From an uncultured Lactobacillus sp. (lineage in GTDB: Bacteria; Bacillota; Bacilli; Lactobacillales; Lactobacillaceae): DNA of 28,532 bases. Of the stretch, positions 1 to 7,931 are shown one piece after another. The position numbers and the translations under genes were made by a program. Position 1 is the first letter of the stretch, and each line of letters starts with the position of its first letter. The stretch lies in the NCBI GenBank assembly GCA_948500755.1, contig CAOOYH010000014.1:1-28532 (forward strand), read 5' to 3'. The notes under the pieces were generated by a model. That model was not told where the DNA came from and did no database searches. It saw nothing but the letters and a program-made list of their open reading frames with translations.

Positions 1-184
1 AGATCACATCTATCAAGCAGCTTAAGTGTTCAATTTATTATTGCAATTTACGAAAATTATTGGATATGATAATTATTTATCTCTGTAGACAAAAATGGTA
101 AATTTGCAGATTAAATAAATAACGCAAATCGTGTCTTATATAATAAATTTTGTATTTAATTTAAATGGGAAGAGTGAAAAGATA
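1..184. other. AT-rich upstream region at the window edge
   Basis: No gene is supported here. The stretch is AT-rich and ends in the probable promoter and leader of the first zinc-ribbon gene. An in-frame GTG at 131 would add 18 residues to that protein, but it lies before the likely transcription start and has no ribosome binding site. Confidence 0.5.
139..144 (+). promoter_or_regulatory. Candidate -10 element of the zinc-ribbon gene cluster
   Basis: A perfect TATAAT lies 40 bases before the GTG at 185. No convincing -35 box is seen 16-18 bases upstream. Its position argues that transcription starts near 151, so translation would start at 185 and not at 131. Confidence 0.35.
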
Positions 185-1111
185 GTGAAAACATGTCCAA
201 ATTGTGGTGCTAAAATGGAGCCTGAAGTAAATTTTTGTACTTCTTGTGGAACTGATATTAGAAATGTTCCATTAGATAATATGCAAAATCCTAGTACGGA
301 GTCTTTAAATAATTCAGGCGTAGAAGAACCAGCTGTCTCAGAAATACCATCTGCGGATAGACGAGCTTATCGGGCTGCTCAATCCTCTGAACAGCAGACT
401 GGTCAGACTTTTGAAAAGATAAGTGAAGCTGTAAAAAACTTTGATAAGGAAAGTTTGGGGAAATGGTTTATAACATCTTGGAAAACTCCAAGTGCAGAAC
501 AACAGGGAGAAAAGTGGTATGGGATTGCTGTTTTACTACTTGAAATGATTCTTTTTGCTTGGTCAATGAGTGCTGGCATTAAGAAAATAGTTTATAGTTC
601 AATTCCGATAAATTTGCCTAACTTTGCTCAAGAAAAAATCAATAGTTTTATTCATAGTTTAGGCTTTGATATCTTTTTCTTGGTATTAATTATGGGTGCT
701 GGTGTTATTGCAGGATCATATATTGCACATAAGTTTGTATATAGTGAATCAATAGATATTTTTAACTACATTAATAAAATCGTTCAACTAAGTAATATAA
801 ATGTTTTCGTTGTAGCAATTTTAGCTTTTTTCTGTTTTACAAGTCTTAAGACTGCAACAATGCCAATCGTATTATTAATGATTTTATCCTCAATTTTATA
901 TGTAATTGCAGCTGCATTCGCTATTAGAGAAGATTATGCTGGCAACAAAGATTATTTTTATGGTGTAATACTTTATTTAATTATTGTAGCTGTATCCATT
1001 GCAATAGCTTATATGATTTTTAAAGGACAACTCATTACCCAAGTTCAACAAGCATTTAATGTTGATATTAGTAAATATTTTAATTTTGGAATTACTAATC
1101 AACAAATTTAA
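185..1111 (+). CDS. Zinc-ribbon membrane protein with about five membrane segments
   Basis: Function unknown. The protein (308 residues from GTG at 185) starts with a zinc ribbon, Cys4/Cys7 and Cys18/Cys21, spaced CxxC-x10-CxxC exactly as in the next two genes. A polar linker of roughly 85 residues follows, then about five hydrophobic segments near residues 112-130, 161-181, 205-220, 226-246 and 258-278. The ribbon should face the cytoplasm. I chose GTG 185 because it places the ribbon at residue 4, as in both neighbours (which begin MKKKFCPNCG and MNKFCTNCG), and because a TATAAT sits just upstream. Many Lactobacillus genomes carry such zinc-ribbon membrane proteins of unknown role; that is family knowledge and no partner can be named from sequence. 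The gene stands directly upstream of two single-span zinc-ribbon genes but is separated from them by a hairpin terminator. Confidence 0.8.
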   Translation: MKTCPNCGAKMEPEVNFCTSCGTDIRNVPLDNMQNPSTESLNNSGVEEPAVSEIPSADRRAYRAAQSSEQQTGQTFEKISEAVKNFDKESLGKWFITSWKTPSAEQQGEKWYGIAVLLLEMILFAWSMSAGIKKIVYSSIPINLPNFAQEKINSFIHSLGFDIFFLVLIMGAGVIAGSYIAHKFVYSESIDIFNYINKIVQLSNINVFVVAILAFFCFTSLKTATMPIVLLMILSSILYVIAAAFAIREDYAGNKDYFYGVILYLIIVAVSIAIAYMIFKGQLITQVQQAFNVDISKYFNFGITNQQI

Positions 1112-1120
1112 TAGAGAATA

Positions 1121-1147
1121 AAGCTGAATTTTTATTCAGCTTTTTTT
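1121..1147 (+). terminator. Intrinsic terminator between the first two zinc-ribbon genes
   Basis: A 9-bp stem (AAGCTGAAT / ATTCAGCTT) with a TTTT loop is followed by seven T. The T-run ends only a few bases before the GAGGGG ribosome binding site of the next gene, so it probably acts as a partial terminator that sets the ratio of gene 1 to genes 2 and 3. Confidence 0.75.
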
Positions 1148-1162
1148 ATTGAGGGGTAAAGA

Positions 1163-2470
1163 ATGAAAAAGAAATTTTGTCCAAATTGTGGTCATCTTTT
1201 AAAGCAAGATGCAGATTTTTGTCCAAATTGTGGTTTTAAAGTTCACAGTAAAAAGCAAAAAGCAAATCAGAGAGTAAATCATACTCAAAGAGTACAGCAA
1301 ATTTCAAAAAAGCGTAAATCTAAGTTGGGTATAGTTATTGCAAGTTGCATTTTATTATTACTAGTCGGTGGGATTACGGGATTTTATTTCTATAATCAAC
1401 ATAATGATCAGGCAGCTGTGACTGCTCATTCTAAAAAAGGCACAAAAAAGAAGCATTCAACGGTTGAAAAGAATACCGATAAAAACAAGGATTCTCAAAA
1501 CAAGGATTATTCTAATGCAATTTGGATGTTAATGGGATACATGGCATATGCAAGAAAAAATTATGAGAATGGTCAAAATGTAACCTCGACATCAGAATTA
1601 GTTGATGCTGTTGTAAAGGATTTTAAAGATGATACGTTGACTGCGACTAAAAAATCTTCAACTACCTATAATGTTTCTAATGATTATGGAGATGTAGATG
1701 TTGAAGTTAAACCTAGTGAAGTAAAAGTCACTAACGATGGCACGACTGTCACACCTAAGTCTGAATTAAAAGAAATATTCAATAAATATACTACGAAGAT
1801 AAGTCCCGTAGTTAAGAAAATTGCTGGAGAAACTGACGGTGGAGTAAAAGCTACTTCAAATACAAGTTCTACAAAGAAAAACGCTAAAAGTAGTAAGGCA
1901 GATGGAACGTTTAGCAATGAAGAAATGGTTGTAGCAGCTTATTTGGATGAATTTAGTGGCGATACTCCTAAAGATAAAATAAACAATATTAAAGCTATTC
2001 TGGAAAAAGATAATAGTGATGTAAGTAAAATACCAACTGATGATTACATTAGCGGATTATATAGCCATACTTATAAAGGGAAGCCCTATTACAGTATCGC
2101 TTCTAACGTAGCAACAAGTCATTACAAAATAGTTTATTTAAACGGGGATAGTGACCAGTATACAACTCAAATAGTGGCTCCAGGAATAAGTATTGACGAA
2201 GATAGATATAAAAAGAATAAGTCAAAAGCTGACTTAGTTAAAAAATTTAAGCCATATCAACAAGAAATTAATGAGATATTGAATGAAATAAAAAATAATA
2301 AAGATAGACTGCCATCTATTATTGATGAGCAAACTAAACAAGTAGAGAAGGAGTCAAAGTCTGAGTCAAATAAGAAAGATTCTGATGAAGATGAGAAAAA
2401 TACAGATGATTCATCGGATGAACCTGAAGATACAAATGATACTGATGAAGACACAGATGCAGATTATTAA
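1163..2470 (+). CDS. Zinc-ribbon, single-span membrane-anchored extracellular protein
   Basis: Function unknown. The 435-residue protein has an N-terminal zinc ribbon (Cys6/Cys9, Cys20/Cys23), a Lys/Arg-rich stretch (residues 28-55), one membrane span (about 55-77) and a large, Lys/Ser/Thr-rich outer part. The charge pattern puts the ribbon inside and the rest outside. The outer part seems to hold two domains, about residues 115-222 and 248-385; the second resembles the outer domain of the next gene by eye (a helix like FSNEEMVVAAYL against LTLQQKNAAVIVYA). The tail from about residue 393 is extremely acidic (Asp, Glu, Ser, Thr). The start is secured by GAGGGG ten bases before the ATG. The next gene begins 12 bases after the stop, so the two are co-translated. 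The acidic tail could bind cations or cell-wall polymers; that is a guess. Confidence 0.8.
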   Translation: MKKKFCPNCGHLLKQDADFCPNCGFKVHSKKQKANQRVNHTQRVQQISKKRKSKLGIVIASCILLLLVGGITGFYFYNQHNDQAAVTAHSKKGTKKKHSTVEKNTDKNKDSQNKDYSNAIWMLMGYMAYARKNYENGQNVTSTSELVDAVVKDFKDDTLTATKKSSTTYNVSNDYGDVDVEVKPSEVKVTNDGTTVTPKSELKEIFNKYTTKISPVVKKIAGETDGGVKATSNTSSTKKNAKSSKADGTFSNEEMVVAAYLDEFSGDTPKDKINNIKAILEKDNSDVSKIPTDDYISGLYSHTYKGKPYYSIASNVATSHYKIVYLNGDSDQYTTQIVAPGISIDEDRYKKNKSKADLVKKFKPYQQEINEILNEIKNNKDRLPSIIDEQTKQVEKESKSESNKKDSDEDEKNTDDSSDEPEDTNDTDEDTDADY

Positions 2471-2482
2471 GGAAAATAATAG

Positions 2483-3136
2483 ATGAATAAATTTTGTACA
2501 AATTGTGGTCATCCACTAAAACCTAATACTGATTTTTGCCCAGAATGTGGTAAAAAAGTTGATCAAATAGAATATTCTCAACCTTCACGTCAAATTTATA
2601 AAGATCAGACTCATCCGAAAAAAGATTATAAAAAGATAATAGCGGTAATCGGGATAGTGGTTGCGGTAATTGCTTCTGGAGCAGCATATTATTTCGCGAC
2701 AAATCAAAATAGTGTCCAAGAGGCAACTGCTAAAATAACTGGCCATTCAACTAATCCGAGTCAATCAATGTCGAAAAGAGTAAGTAAGCTAAAAGTTTCA
2801 AGTCTTACACTGCAGCAGAAAAATGCGGCAGTAATAGTTTATGCAGCTATGAAATATAAGGATAGAAATTGGCAACATTTAATAGAAAATGGCAAATCAC
2901 ATAAAGTTGATGCTATTAATGAGCATCCTCAAGTAATAATTGATGCTGAAAATAATCGAAATGGTTTAACTGACTATTCAATTCAGCCAGATGGTGCATA
3001 TCGAATTTTTTCTTATCGAAGTACGTTAGGCGAGGCTACCCTTGATGAAATAGTTAAGTACATTAATAATCATAATTATGAAAATATGGTTAGCCAACTA
3101 TCTGAAAGTATACGTTTAAAAGAAGATAATGATTAG
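2483..3136 (+). CDS. Zinc-ribbon, single-span membrane protein, shorter paralogue
   Basis: Function unknown. The 217-residue protein repeats the plan of its upstream neighbour: zinc ribbon (Cys5/Cys8, Cys19/Cys22), polar linker, one membrane span (about 51-71) and an outer domain of about 120 residues without the acidic tail. The AAGGA ribosome binding site overlaps the stop codon of the preceding gene, so expression is probably coupled. The shared ribbon spacing and shared outer-domain pattern suggest descent by tandem duplication and shortening. Such proteins are often annotated only as zinc-ribbon domain-containing; no enzymatic motif is visible. They may sense or anchor something at the envelope, given the glycan genes that follow, but this is inference from position. 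Confidence 0.78.
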   Translation: MNKFCTNCGHPLKPNTDFCPECGKKVDQIEYSQPSRQIYKDQTHPKKDYKKIIAVIGIVVAVIASGAAYYFATNQNSVQEATAKITGHSTNPSQSMSKRVSKLKVSSLTLQQKNAAVIVYAAMKYKDRNWQHLIENGKSHKVDAINEHPQVIIDAENNRNGLTDYSIQPDGAYRIFSYRSTLGEATLDEIVKYINNHNYENMVSQLSESIRLKEDND

Positions 3137-3164
3137 CATTGATCATAAAATGGTATTTTTGCAG

Positions 3165-3226
3165 AAAAGCATATTTATAAAAAAGCTGAATGATACGATG
3201 AAAAAGCCGATTTAATGTGCTTTTTT
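3165..3226 (+). terminator. Possible weak terminator between the zinc-ribbon genes and the glycan operon
   Basis: AAAAGCATATT (3165-3175) can pair with AATGTGCTTTT (3214-3224) with one U-G pair, followed by a short T-run. The loop of 38 bases is long, so this is weaker than the other terminators here. It may equally be read through, which would join the zinc-ribbon genes to the next operon. Confidence 0.25.
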
Positions 3227-3244
3227 GGAGGAATAAGTATTTTT

Positions 3245-4945
3245 ATGAAAAAATATAATTTTAACAAGATCACCGGGATAGATTATCTTATTCCGGTGAT
3301 CTTCACTTTGTTGCTTACTACAGTGTTTTTACTGCCACAACTCGTGAGTAAAGTAGGAATTTCTGAGCCAGATACTATATTTCATTTTGGGAGATTTTAT
3401 GACACCGCACAGCAACTAAAAAATCATAATTTTTCTTATTTTCAAATGAATTATGGCATGGGGACAAATGGAAGAATTGTAAATGCATTCTATGGTCCCT
3501 TTTTTGCGTACTTTTTAGGCGGATTAGTTTTAATATCTAAGTCATGGTTTCAATTTGAAATTATGCTGGTATACTTACTATTCTTGATTGGCGGAATTGG
3601 GATGTATCGCTTGTCTTTAAAGCTTAAAATGTCAAGAATTACATCCCTCTTAGTAACTACAATATTCTTACTAACTGGATATATCTGCTATTGGGCACGC
3701 TCTACTAGTTTTCAAGCATGGGGAGCAGCTTTAATGCCTTATATCTTAATGCAGGGGCTTTCTTTATATAATGATCGAATTAAGCATTTTAACTGGATTA
3801 GCTTGGGTATCACAGTAGCAGTACTTGCTCAAGTTCACATGCTTGGTACTTTTTTTGCAATTCTATCTTTAATTCCATTTTTTATTTATGGACTAATTAA
3901 TACCAAGGATAAAAAGAAAATGTGGATCGATGCTTTTAAGGCGGTTGGGCTCTGCTTATGTTTAACTGCTAATGTGTGGGGAGCTTATTTAACCTTATAT
4001 CCAAGCAATTTAATTTCAGCACCACTTGGCTTTTCCCCTTCATCAACTGCAGTTCATCTACTCTGGTTTGGCGAAATTACTACTTGGGTTAAGATTCAAG
4101 AAGTAGTACTAGTTTTGTTTGGAGTACAGACGGTATATGTTTTATTAAACTTTAGACAAGAAAAACTAAACACATTTTTAACAGTAGAGGGACTAGTCTT
4201 TTTATTCCTAAGTTCTGATTTCTTTCCTTGGGCATATTTAGAAAATCATTTTTCATTTGTTAATAATTATTTTCAGTTTCCGAATAGATTAACTATTGTT
4301 GCTTTTCCCTTATTGTTTAGTGGAATTGGATTGACAATTAGTCATATTCATAAAAATTCTGGATTTAAAATGGGCGTGTTAGCAAATTGCCTCTTAGCCT
4401 TTGTAATCATATTTGTTTTTAGGGCTGATCTTCGTGAAAATATGCGTAAAGTTAATGACTCACAAGGAAATATAGCGCTAGTTCAGCAAATGAGGGGTCG
4501 TAATCTAAATAACTATCTTGAAAATAACTATCCTAATAATCCAGATTATCTACCACTGCAAAAGAAGATGCTAGCGTGGAATGTATCTGGGCTTACAGAG
4601 AAATATTTAGGAAAAGATAGTGATAATGATTACAAAAAAGAAGTTTTACCAGGTGGTAAGCTTCAATTAAGTTGGAATAGTGACAATACAGAAAAACGAT
4701 CATTGCCACTTGTTATGTACAAACAGTCTGAATTAATTGTTAATGGTAAAAAGGTAACGCCAAAGGTAAACGAAATTGGATTACCTGAAGTGTCATCAAA
4801 ACGAGGTAGGAATCAAGCTATCTTGTCATTTAACACACCAATATTATTTAAAATTCTATTTGGTTTAACAATGATGAGCTGGGCGGCAGTAATAATTATG
4901 GGAGTTAAATATTACTGCAATCGCATTAAAAAGAGAAAAGTCTAA
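3245..4945 (+). CDS. Polytopic GT-C/YfhO-like membrane protein, first paralogue
   Basis: A 566-residue integral membrane protein with about a dozen hydrophobic segments and a C-terminal outer domain of about 90 residues before a last span. After the first span it has a conserved acidic stretch (SEPDTIFHFGRFYD) followed by NHNFSYFQMNYG. This layout fits the GT-C superfamily of polyprenyl-phosphate-sugar-dependent transferases, in particular YfhO/GtlB-like and 'PTPS-related' membrane proteins, some of which add sugars to teichoic acids on the outside of the membrane. The family call is from the pattern and was not tested by search. The next gene is a clear paralogue. I start at ATG 3245 (MKKYNFNK), ten codons after an ATG at 3215 that has no ribosome binding site; GGAGG at 3227-3231 is 13 bases away, a little far. 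The sugar and acceptor cannot be read from sequence. Confidence 0.65.
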   Translation: MKKYNFNKITGIDYLIPVIFTLLLTTVFLLPQLVSKVGISEPDTIFHFGRFYDTAQQLKNHNFSYFQMNYGMGTNGRIVNAFYGPFFAYFLGGLVLISKSWFQFEIMLVYLLFLIGGIGMYRLSLKLKMSRITSLLVTTIFLLTGYICYWARSTSFQAWGAALMPYILMQGLSLYNDRIKHFNWISLGITVAVLAQVHMLGTFFAILSLIPFFIYGLINTKDKKKMWIDAFKAVGLCLCLTANVWGAYLTLYPSNLISAPLGFSPSSTAVHLLWFGEITTWVKIQEVVLVLFGVQTVYVLLNFRQEKLNTFLTVEGLVFLFLSSDFFPWAYLENHFSFVNNYFQFPNRLTIVAFPLLFSGIGLTISHIHKNSGFKMGVLANCLLAFVIIFVFRADLRENMRKVNDSQGNIALVQQMRGRNLNNYLENNYPNNPDYLPLQKKMLAWNVSGLTEKYLGKDSDNDYKKEVLPGGKLQLSWNSDNTEKRSLPLVMYKQSELIVNGKKVTPKVNEIGLPEVSSKRGRNQAILSFNTPILFKILFGLTMMSWAAVIIMGVKYYCNRIKKRKV

Positions 4946-4964
4946 GGAAGGATGGAAGATATCA

Positions 4965-6644
4965 ATGATAAAACGTAAGTCCTTCGATACTATTATTCCT
5001 CTAACTTTAGGATTAATTCTTGCTACAATCTTACTGATTCCGCAATTTCAAATAAAAGCAGGTGTAAATCTTAGTGATACACCCTTTCACTTCAATCGAT
5101 TCTTTGATATAGCTGAACAGTTTAGAAATCATAATTTTTCTTACTTTCAAATGAATTATGGTTTTGGACAAACTGGAAGGGTGGTAAATGCACTTTATGG
5201 TCCGTTCTTTTCTTATATACTAGGATTTTTATTATTTATTACCGGAAGTTGGTTTAAGTTCCAGGTCCTGACAACCTATATAGTATTTTTAGTTGGTAGC
5301 TATGGGATGTATCAGCTTAATTTAAAACTCAAAACTTCCAGAGTGACGGCAACTATTATCACATTACTGTTTTTAACAACTGGGTATGTATCTAGTTGGA
5401 CTAGTTCAAATTCCTTCAGTACGTGGGGAGGAATTTTAATACCATTTGTCTTAATTGAGGCAATTGATTTAGTTAATAATGATGAAGGAAAGTTTAACTG
5501 GGTTGGTTTAGGTACTATTGTAGCAGTTGTAGCGCAGGTGCACCTGTTAACGACAGTTTTGTGTGTTTTAACTTTAATCCCATTTTTTGTTTATGGATTA
5601 TATCAAAGTAACCATAAAAAAATGTTATGGCTTACTTTGTTGAAAGCAATTGCGTTATTCATGGTCCTAACAGCAAATATTTGGGGCACATTTGCTCTTC
5701 TATACTCAACTAATCATGTTTCTGCTACATTTGCATATCCTTTAACTTCAACTGCAATAACAGTAGGATTAGTTTCCGTTTGGAATACTATTCTAGATTC
5801 GATTATCGTACTCTTTTTTGTCCAATTGTGTTATGTAGTAACTAATTTTAAAGAGTCGAAGCTAAATAATTTGTTTACTATTGAAGGGCTAATTTTTTTA
5901 TTCTTAAGTTCTCAGCTATTTCCTTGGTCAATTATTGAAAATAGGTTTCCAATACTTAAGTCCACCTTTCAATTTCCTAATAGACTAACTACTGTAGCTT
6001 ATCCATTACTGTTTGCAGCAATTGGGATTACGATTTCAGAACTTTCTAAAAAATATGATAAAAATATTGGTAATTTAGCTCGACTTGCATTAGTAGGGAT
6101 AATTCTCTCTAATCTTTCTGCAAATTATCTCTTTACTGATCATCGGGTAAAAGAAAATTCCATTGGTGAAGTAACATTACAAAAATATATTGATGATCAC
6201 ATATCTATGCCTTCCGAATATTTACCAATTCAGAAGGATATGCCAAGTGATGAGATTCATAATAATGAAGCAAATATAATAAACCCAAACGTTAATAAGA
6301 ATTTTAATAAAGAAGTACTAAAAGGTGGGCGTCTCAAGCTTAGCTGGTATAGCAAGAAAAAAGAAGTGATTTTGCTGCCTATATTTATGTATCATCAGTC
6401 AGAGTTACAGTTTAATAATAAGAAATTAGATCCTAATGTAAATCCAATTGGTATGCCTTTTGTAATGTCTGAAGTAGGAAAAAATACAGCAATTTTATCT
6501 TTTAAAACACCAGGTTGGTTAACTATTTTGTTGACCATCTCATTAATAAGTTGGTTTGGAGTAATTACTTTAAAGATAATGAGTAAGTTTTCTAAAAGCT
6601 TCAATATGGAAAATCTTACTTTAAGTAAAAGAAAGAAGGTTTAA
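4965..6644 (+). CDS. Polytopic GT-C/YfhO-like membrane protein, second paralogue
   Basis: A 559-residue membrane protein, colinear with the preceding gene along its whole length. Shared blocks include NHNFSYFQMNYG, the YGPFF motif, LSS..FPW followed by FQFPNRLT, and the C-terminal GG.L.LSW...MY.QSEL block. Like its twin it keeps the acidic residue after the first span (SDTPFHFNRFFD), which in GT-C enzymes is the usual catalytic position; that role is assumed here. It starts 19 bases after the upstream stop behind GGAAGAT, and the following gene begins two bases after its stop, so all three form one operon. Two diverged copies in tandem suggest two different donor sugars or acceptor sites. Alternatively one could be a non-catalytic partner. 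Confidence 0.65.
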   Translation: MIKRKSFDTIIPLTLGLILATILLIPQFQIKAGVNLSDTPFHFNRFFDIAEQFRNHNFSYFQMNYGFGQTGRVVNALYGPFFSYILGFLLFITGSWFKFQVLTTYIVFLVGSYGMYQLNLKLKTSRVTATIITLLFLTTGYVSSWTSSNSFSTWGGILIPFVLIEAIDLVNNDEGKFNWVGLGTIVAVVAQVHLLTTVLCVLTLIPFFVYGLYQSNHKKMLWLTLLKAIALFMVLTANIWGTFALLYSTNHVSATFAYPLTSTAITVGLVSVWNTILDSIIVLFFVQLCYVVTNFKESKLNNLFTIEGLIFLFLSSQLFPWSIIENRFPILKSTFQFPNRLTTVAYPLLFAAIGITISELSKKYDKNIGNLARLALVGIILSNLSANYLFTDHRVKENSIGEVTLQKYIDDHISMPSEYLPIQKDMPSDEIHNNEANIINPNVNKNFNKEVLKGGRLKLSWYSKKKEVILLPIFMYHQSELQFNNKKLDPNVNPIGMPFVMSEVGKNTAILSFKTPGWLTILLTISLISWFGVITLKIMSKFSKSFNMENLTLSKRKKV

Positions 6645-6646
6645 AT

Positions 6647-7828
6647 TTGGGATCTAACACTTCTTTAGATGTGTATCCGTTAGACTCTGGCTTTTATAAA
6701 GGGATGCAATATTTGGCTAGAGCTATTTATGCGATATTTATCTTTCTACATGTTATTGGCCCAACTAGATTAGTTGTCTTACATCCCGAAATAAGTGGCC
6801 TATTTACTCTCATTAGCAAAGATTGCCTATTTCTTTTGATAGTAATAGGATTAACAGCAGTAATTAAGAGTAAGAAGAATATAGCTTTATTTACTGTATC
6901 TATTGGAATTTTAATTATTGTTAAAATGTCCCTTCATTCTTCTGGAGTAGCTTTTGGTGGACTGACAGCTCTCTATCTATTATTTTTTATTTTACCGGTT
7001 GCTGGATTTCCTCAAATATTTATTACTGATTTTGTTGCTCGATTAGCAGGCTATGGATTTACAATTTTGGTATTAAATCATTGGGCTACATTAAATGTTT
7101 GGAACCCAGTAACACATCAATGGAAATTTGGATTTGGATTTGCTAATCCGAATATTTTAGGAATTAATAGTTTTGTTTTATTACTAGAACTAGCAATCTT
7201 ATATCGCTTTTTTAATCGTTTTATTTGGTTTGGTCTTGGCAGTATCTTTTTAATTATTTTATTCTTATCACATTCACGAACCTGTATTTGGGCTTTTATG
7301 ATTTTTATATTTGTATGGATAATTATAGAAAATCATAGGTTTTATTCTACTCGGTGGTTAAAATATTTTGTATTACTTTTACCGGTGATAATGTTAGGAC
7401 TCTCTATCTTTTTTATTTACTGGTATAGAATTAGTCCCCATAATCCCTTTGTTAAAATTTTTGACCTTTTTGTCTCTAACCGATTAAGTCTGGGTTCTAA
7501 GTTTTTAGAAGAATATGGAATAAAATGGGGAGCAGCTTTTGTTAATAATGCTGAGTATAATTTAGATATGGGACAAGTGTCTTTGCTCCTTACTAATGGG
7601 GTAATTGCTACAACAGTCTTTTTATCTTACTACGGTCTAGCAAATTGGAATCTTCTTAGATTAAAATACTGGGAATTTATCCCTGCAATGATTGCTTTTT
7701 TGTGTGTTAGTCTTACTGAAACGTCCTTTGCGCGCATAACAAGCAATCCATTTTTACTTACCTTTGGTTTAATGATGACCCAATTTGATACTTTAGAGTA
7801 CCTGGAAATCATTAGGAATAGATACTGA
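6647..7828 (+). CDS. Wzy/O-antigen-ligase-like polysaccharide polymerase
   Basis: A 393-residue protein with about ten or more membrane spans. It has the pattern typical of O-antigen polymerases and ligases (Wzy/WaaL superfamily): a glycine/asparagine-rich loop FGFGFANPNILGIN, then spans, then a short SHSRTCIWAF segment with an Arg, and a large outer loop before the C-terminal spans. Such proteins join lipid-linked repeat units, or transfer a finished glycan, on the outer face of the membrane. The start codon is TTG at 6647, seven bases after AGAAGG and two bases after the upstream stop; the first internal ATG would leave off 19 residues. It closes an operon with the two GT-C-like genes and is followed by a strong terminator. 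No initiating glycosyltransferase, flippase or chain-length regulator is nearby, so it probably acts on a precursor made elsewhere. Confidence 0.65.
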   Translation: MGSNTSLDVYPLDSGFYKGMQYLARAIYAIFIFLHVIGPTRLVVLHPEISGLFTLISKDCLFLLIVIGLTAVIKSKKNIALFTVSIGILIIVKMSLHSSGVAFGGLTALYLLFFILPVAGFPQIFITDFVARLAGYGFTILVLNHWATLNVWNPVTHQWKFGFGFANPNILGINSFVLLLELAILYRFFNRFIWFGLGSIFLIILFLSHSRTCIWAFMIFIFVWIIIENHRFYSTRWLKYFVLLLPVIMLGLSIFFIYWYRISPHNPFVKIFDLFVSNRLSLGSKFLEEYGIKWGAAFVNNAEYNLDMGQVSLLLTNGVIATTVFLSYYGLANWNLLRLKYWEFIPAMIAFLCVSLTETSFARITSNPFLLTFGLMMTQFDTLEYLEIIRNRY

Positions 7829-7848
7829 GCTAAAAGTACTCTCTTGAT

Positions 7849-7890
7849 AAAAGCATCTGATGTCGAATATAGTAGACATTAGATGCTTTT
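7849..7890 (+). terminator. Intrinsic terminator of the glycan operon
   Basis: A 16-bp stem AAAAGCATCTGATGTC / GACATTAGATGCTTTT with one G-U pair and a 10-base loop, ending in T-rich DNA. Confidence 0.85.
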
Positions 7891-7931
7891 TAAATATTGA
7901 AGACGGACAAAAATAATGAGGAGTGATTTTA

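Noticed and set aside
131..184. GTG at 131 as the start of the first zinc-ribbon protein
   Set aside because: It has no ribosome binding site and lies upstream of a TATAAT. Start at 185 matches the N-termini of the two paralogues.
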